A DNA stretch of 64,000 nt from Sphingorhabdus lacus (lineage in GTDB: Bacteria; Pseudomonadota; Alphaproteobacteria; Sphingomonadales; Sphingomonadaceae): positions 2,896,001-2,960,000 of the forward strand of contig NZ_CP035733.1 in NCBI RefSeq assembly GCF_009768975.1. The letters run 5' to 3'. The notes below the pieces were generated by a model. It did not search any database. It was not told where the DNA came from and saw nothing but the letters and a program-made list of their open reading frames with translations. Positions within the stretch are counted from its first letter, which is position 1. The number at the start of each line of letters is the position of its first letter. Below, in pieces: positions 63,613 through 64,000 of this stretch. The position numbers were made by a program, and so were the translations under genes.

Positions 63613-64000
63613 TGCGTTCAATATCACGATATGCTTCATTGGCGGCGGTTGCCGCCGTTCTGGCAACGGTCCCCGGCTCAGCCCAGAAAACAACAGGTCC
63701 CAAGGCGCAATATAGCATGGATGTGTCGACCATGTCCGGCATGGGCATGGGCGCCATGATGGGTGGCGGTCTTGGCGGACTGATGGGCGGTGGCGGCGAT
63801 AATTATATGCTGGACCTGAAATTGACTTCCGCGACACCGTCGCCGCAGCAGCCGGAAAAGGCCGATCATTTCTTCCTGCCTGCCGCCAAGATGGGCAAGT
63901 CGGTGCCGCTGGTCGGCGATGCGCCGGGCAAACCGTCGAAGCCTGACCGCGACTATGATCCGCGCGGCATGGAAAAGCCGAAGGGCCGTTTGCTGATGTT
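63613..64000 (+). CDS. Exported Gly/Met-rich hypothetical protein (C-terminus beyond window)
   Basis: 129 codons to the edge, ATG 63613 with AGGAG eight bases upstream. Signal peptide RYASLAAVAAVLATVPGSA, then a Met/Gly-rich stretch (MSGMGMGAMMGGGLGGLMGG) near residues 40-60, then a charged-polar domain (LDLKLTSATPSPQQPEKADH). Not recognised. The low-complexity segment suggests a periplasmic or surface role. Confidence 0.7.

Overview
The window looks like one contiguous stretch of a Sphingomonadales (Alphaproteobacteria) chromosome. The case rests on protein flavour and gene content: a fused CysNC, FnrN/FnrL-type regulator, ccoN, Coq4, queuosine-type Tgt, short PurL, TldD, DUF455, TIGR03643/DUF2805 and several acyl-CoA dehydrogenase/SDR catabolic genes. 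I see no rRNA, tRNA, CRISPR, prophage or intact insertion sequence. The order-level call is an inference; genus cannot be fixed from this sequence alone.

Layout. 0-2.3 kb: truncated ccoN (cbb3 oxidase subunit I) behind a perfect FNR box, then the FNR-type regulator. 2.4-7.1 kb: sulfate activation operon cysD-cysNC-cysQ with a divergent LuxR-type HTH gene. 7.2-8.65 kb: three-gene SPFH / Arc-like ribbon-helix-helix / small membrane protein operon behind an 18-bp palindrome. 8.66-14.1 kb: acyl-CoA carboxylase carboxyltransferase, a secreted EreA/ChaN-like protein under an operator-like promoter, and three exported hydrolases (S1/P1 nuclease, isoaspartyl peptidase, PAP2 phosphatase). 14.2-19.3 kb: ispG and a run of plus-strand genes (amidohydrolase, GNAT, thioredoxin-like, DMT transporter, glycosyltransferase-like).

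19.26-30.29 kb is a divergent catabolic locus. A seven-gene minus-strand operon (MFS importer, acyl-CoA dehydrogenase, Zn alcohol dehydrogenase, APH-like phosphotransferase, two SDRs, serine hydrolase), mostly joined by 4-base overlaps, faces a plus-strand trio of two paired acyl-CoA dehydrogenases and an SDR. The substrate is unknown and no regulator lies inside. 30.29-31.06 kb has no convincing gene but has strong hairpins and a clear intrinsic terminator, so it probably encodes an uncharacterised structured RNA.

31.06-44.1 kb is largely housekeeping: purL, DUF3052, an FAD-dependent lactone-oxidase-like enzyme, coq4, DUF418, bfd-bfr iron storage (bfd is a 56-residue gene), an orphan Hpt protein, der-bamB-TPR anchor, and panB. 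44.2-49 kb: membrane protein/XRE regulator pair, TetA-like MFS pump, GDPD, YffB-like protein, a repeat-rich spacer and a low-GC orphan gene. 49.1-64 kb: purT-DUF2805, guaA, a GbsR/MarR regulator with a palindromic site repeated upstream of a membrane gene, a TetR gene, two small membrane proteins, xth, erpA, M23 peptidase, the tgt-glnE-bcp-DUF455 operon, tldD, and a truncated exported protein at the end.

The best leads for undescribed biology are the structured RNA at about 30.6-30.96 kb, the SPFH/RHH operon with its palindrome, the regulator-less catabolic locus, and several small regulator plus membrane-protein modules whose operators can be read directly.
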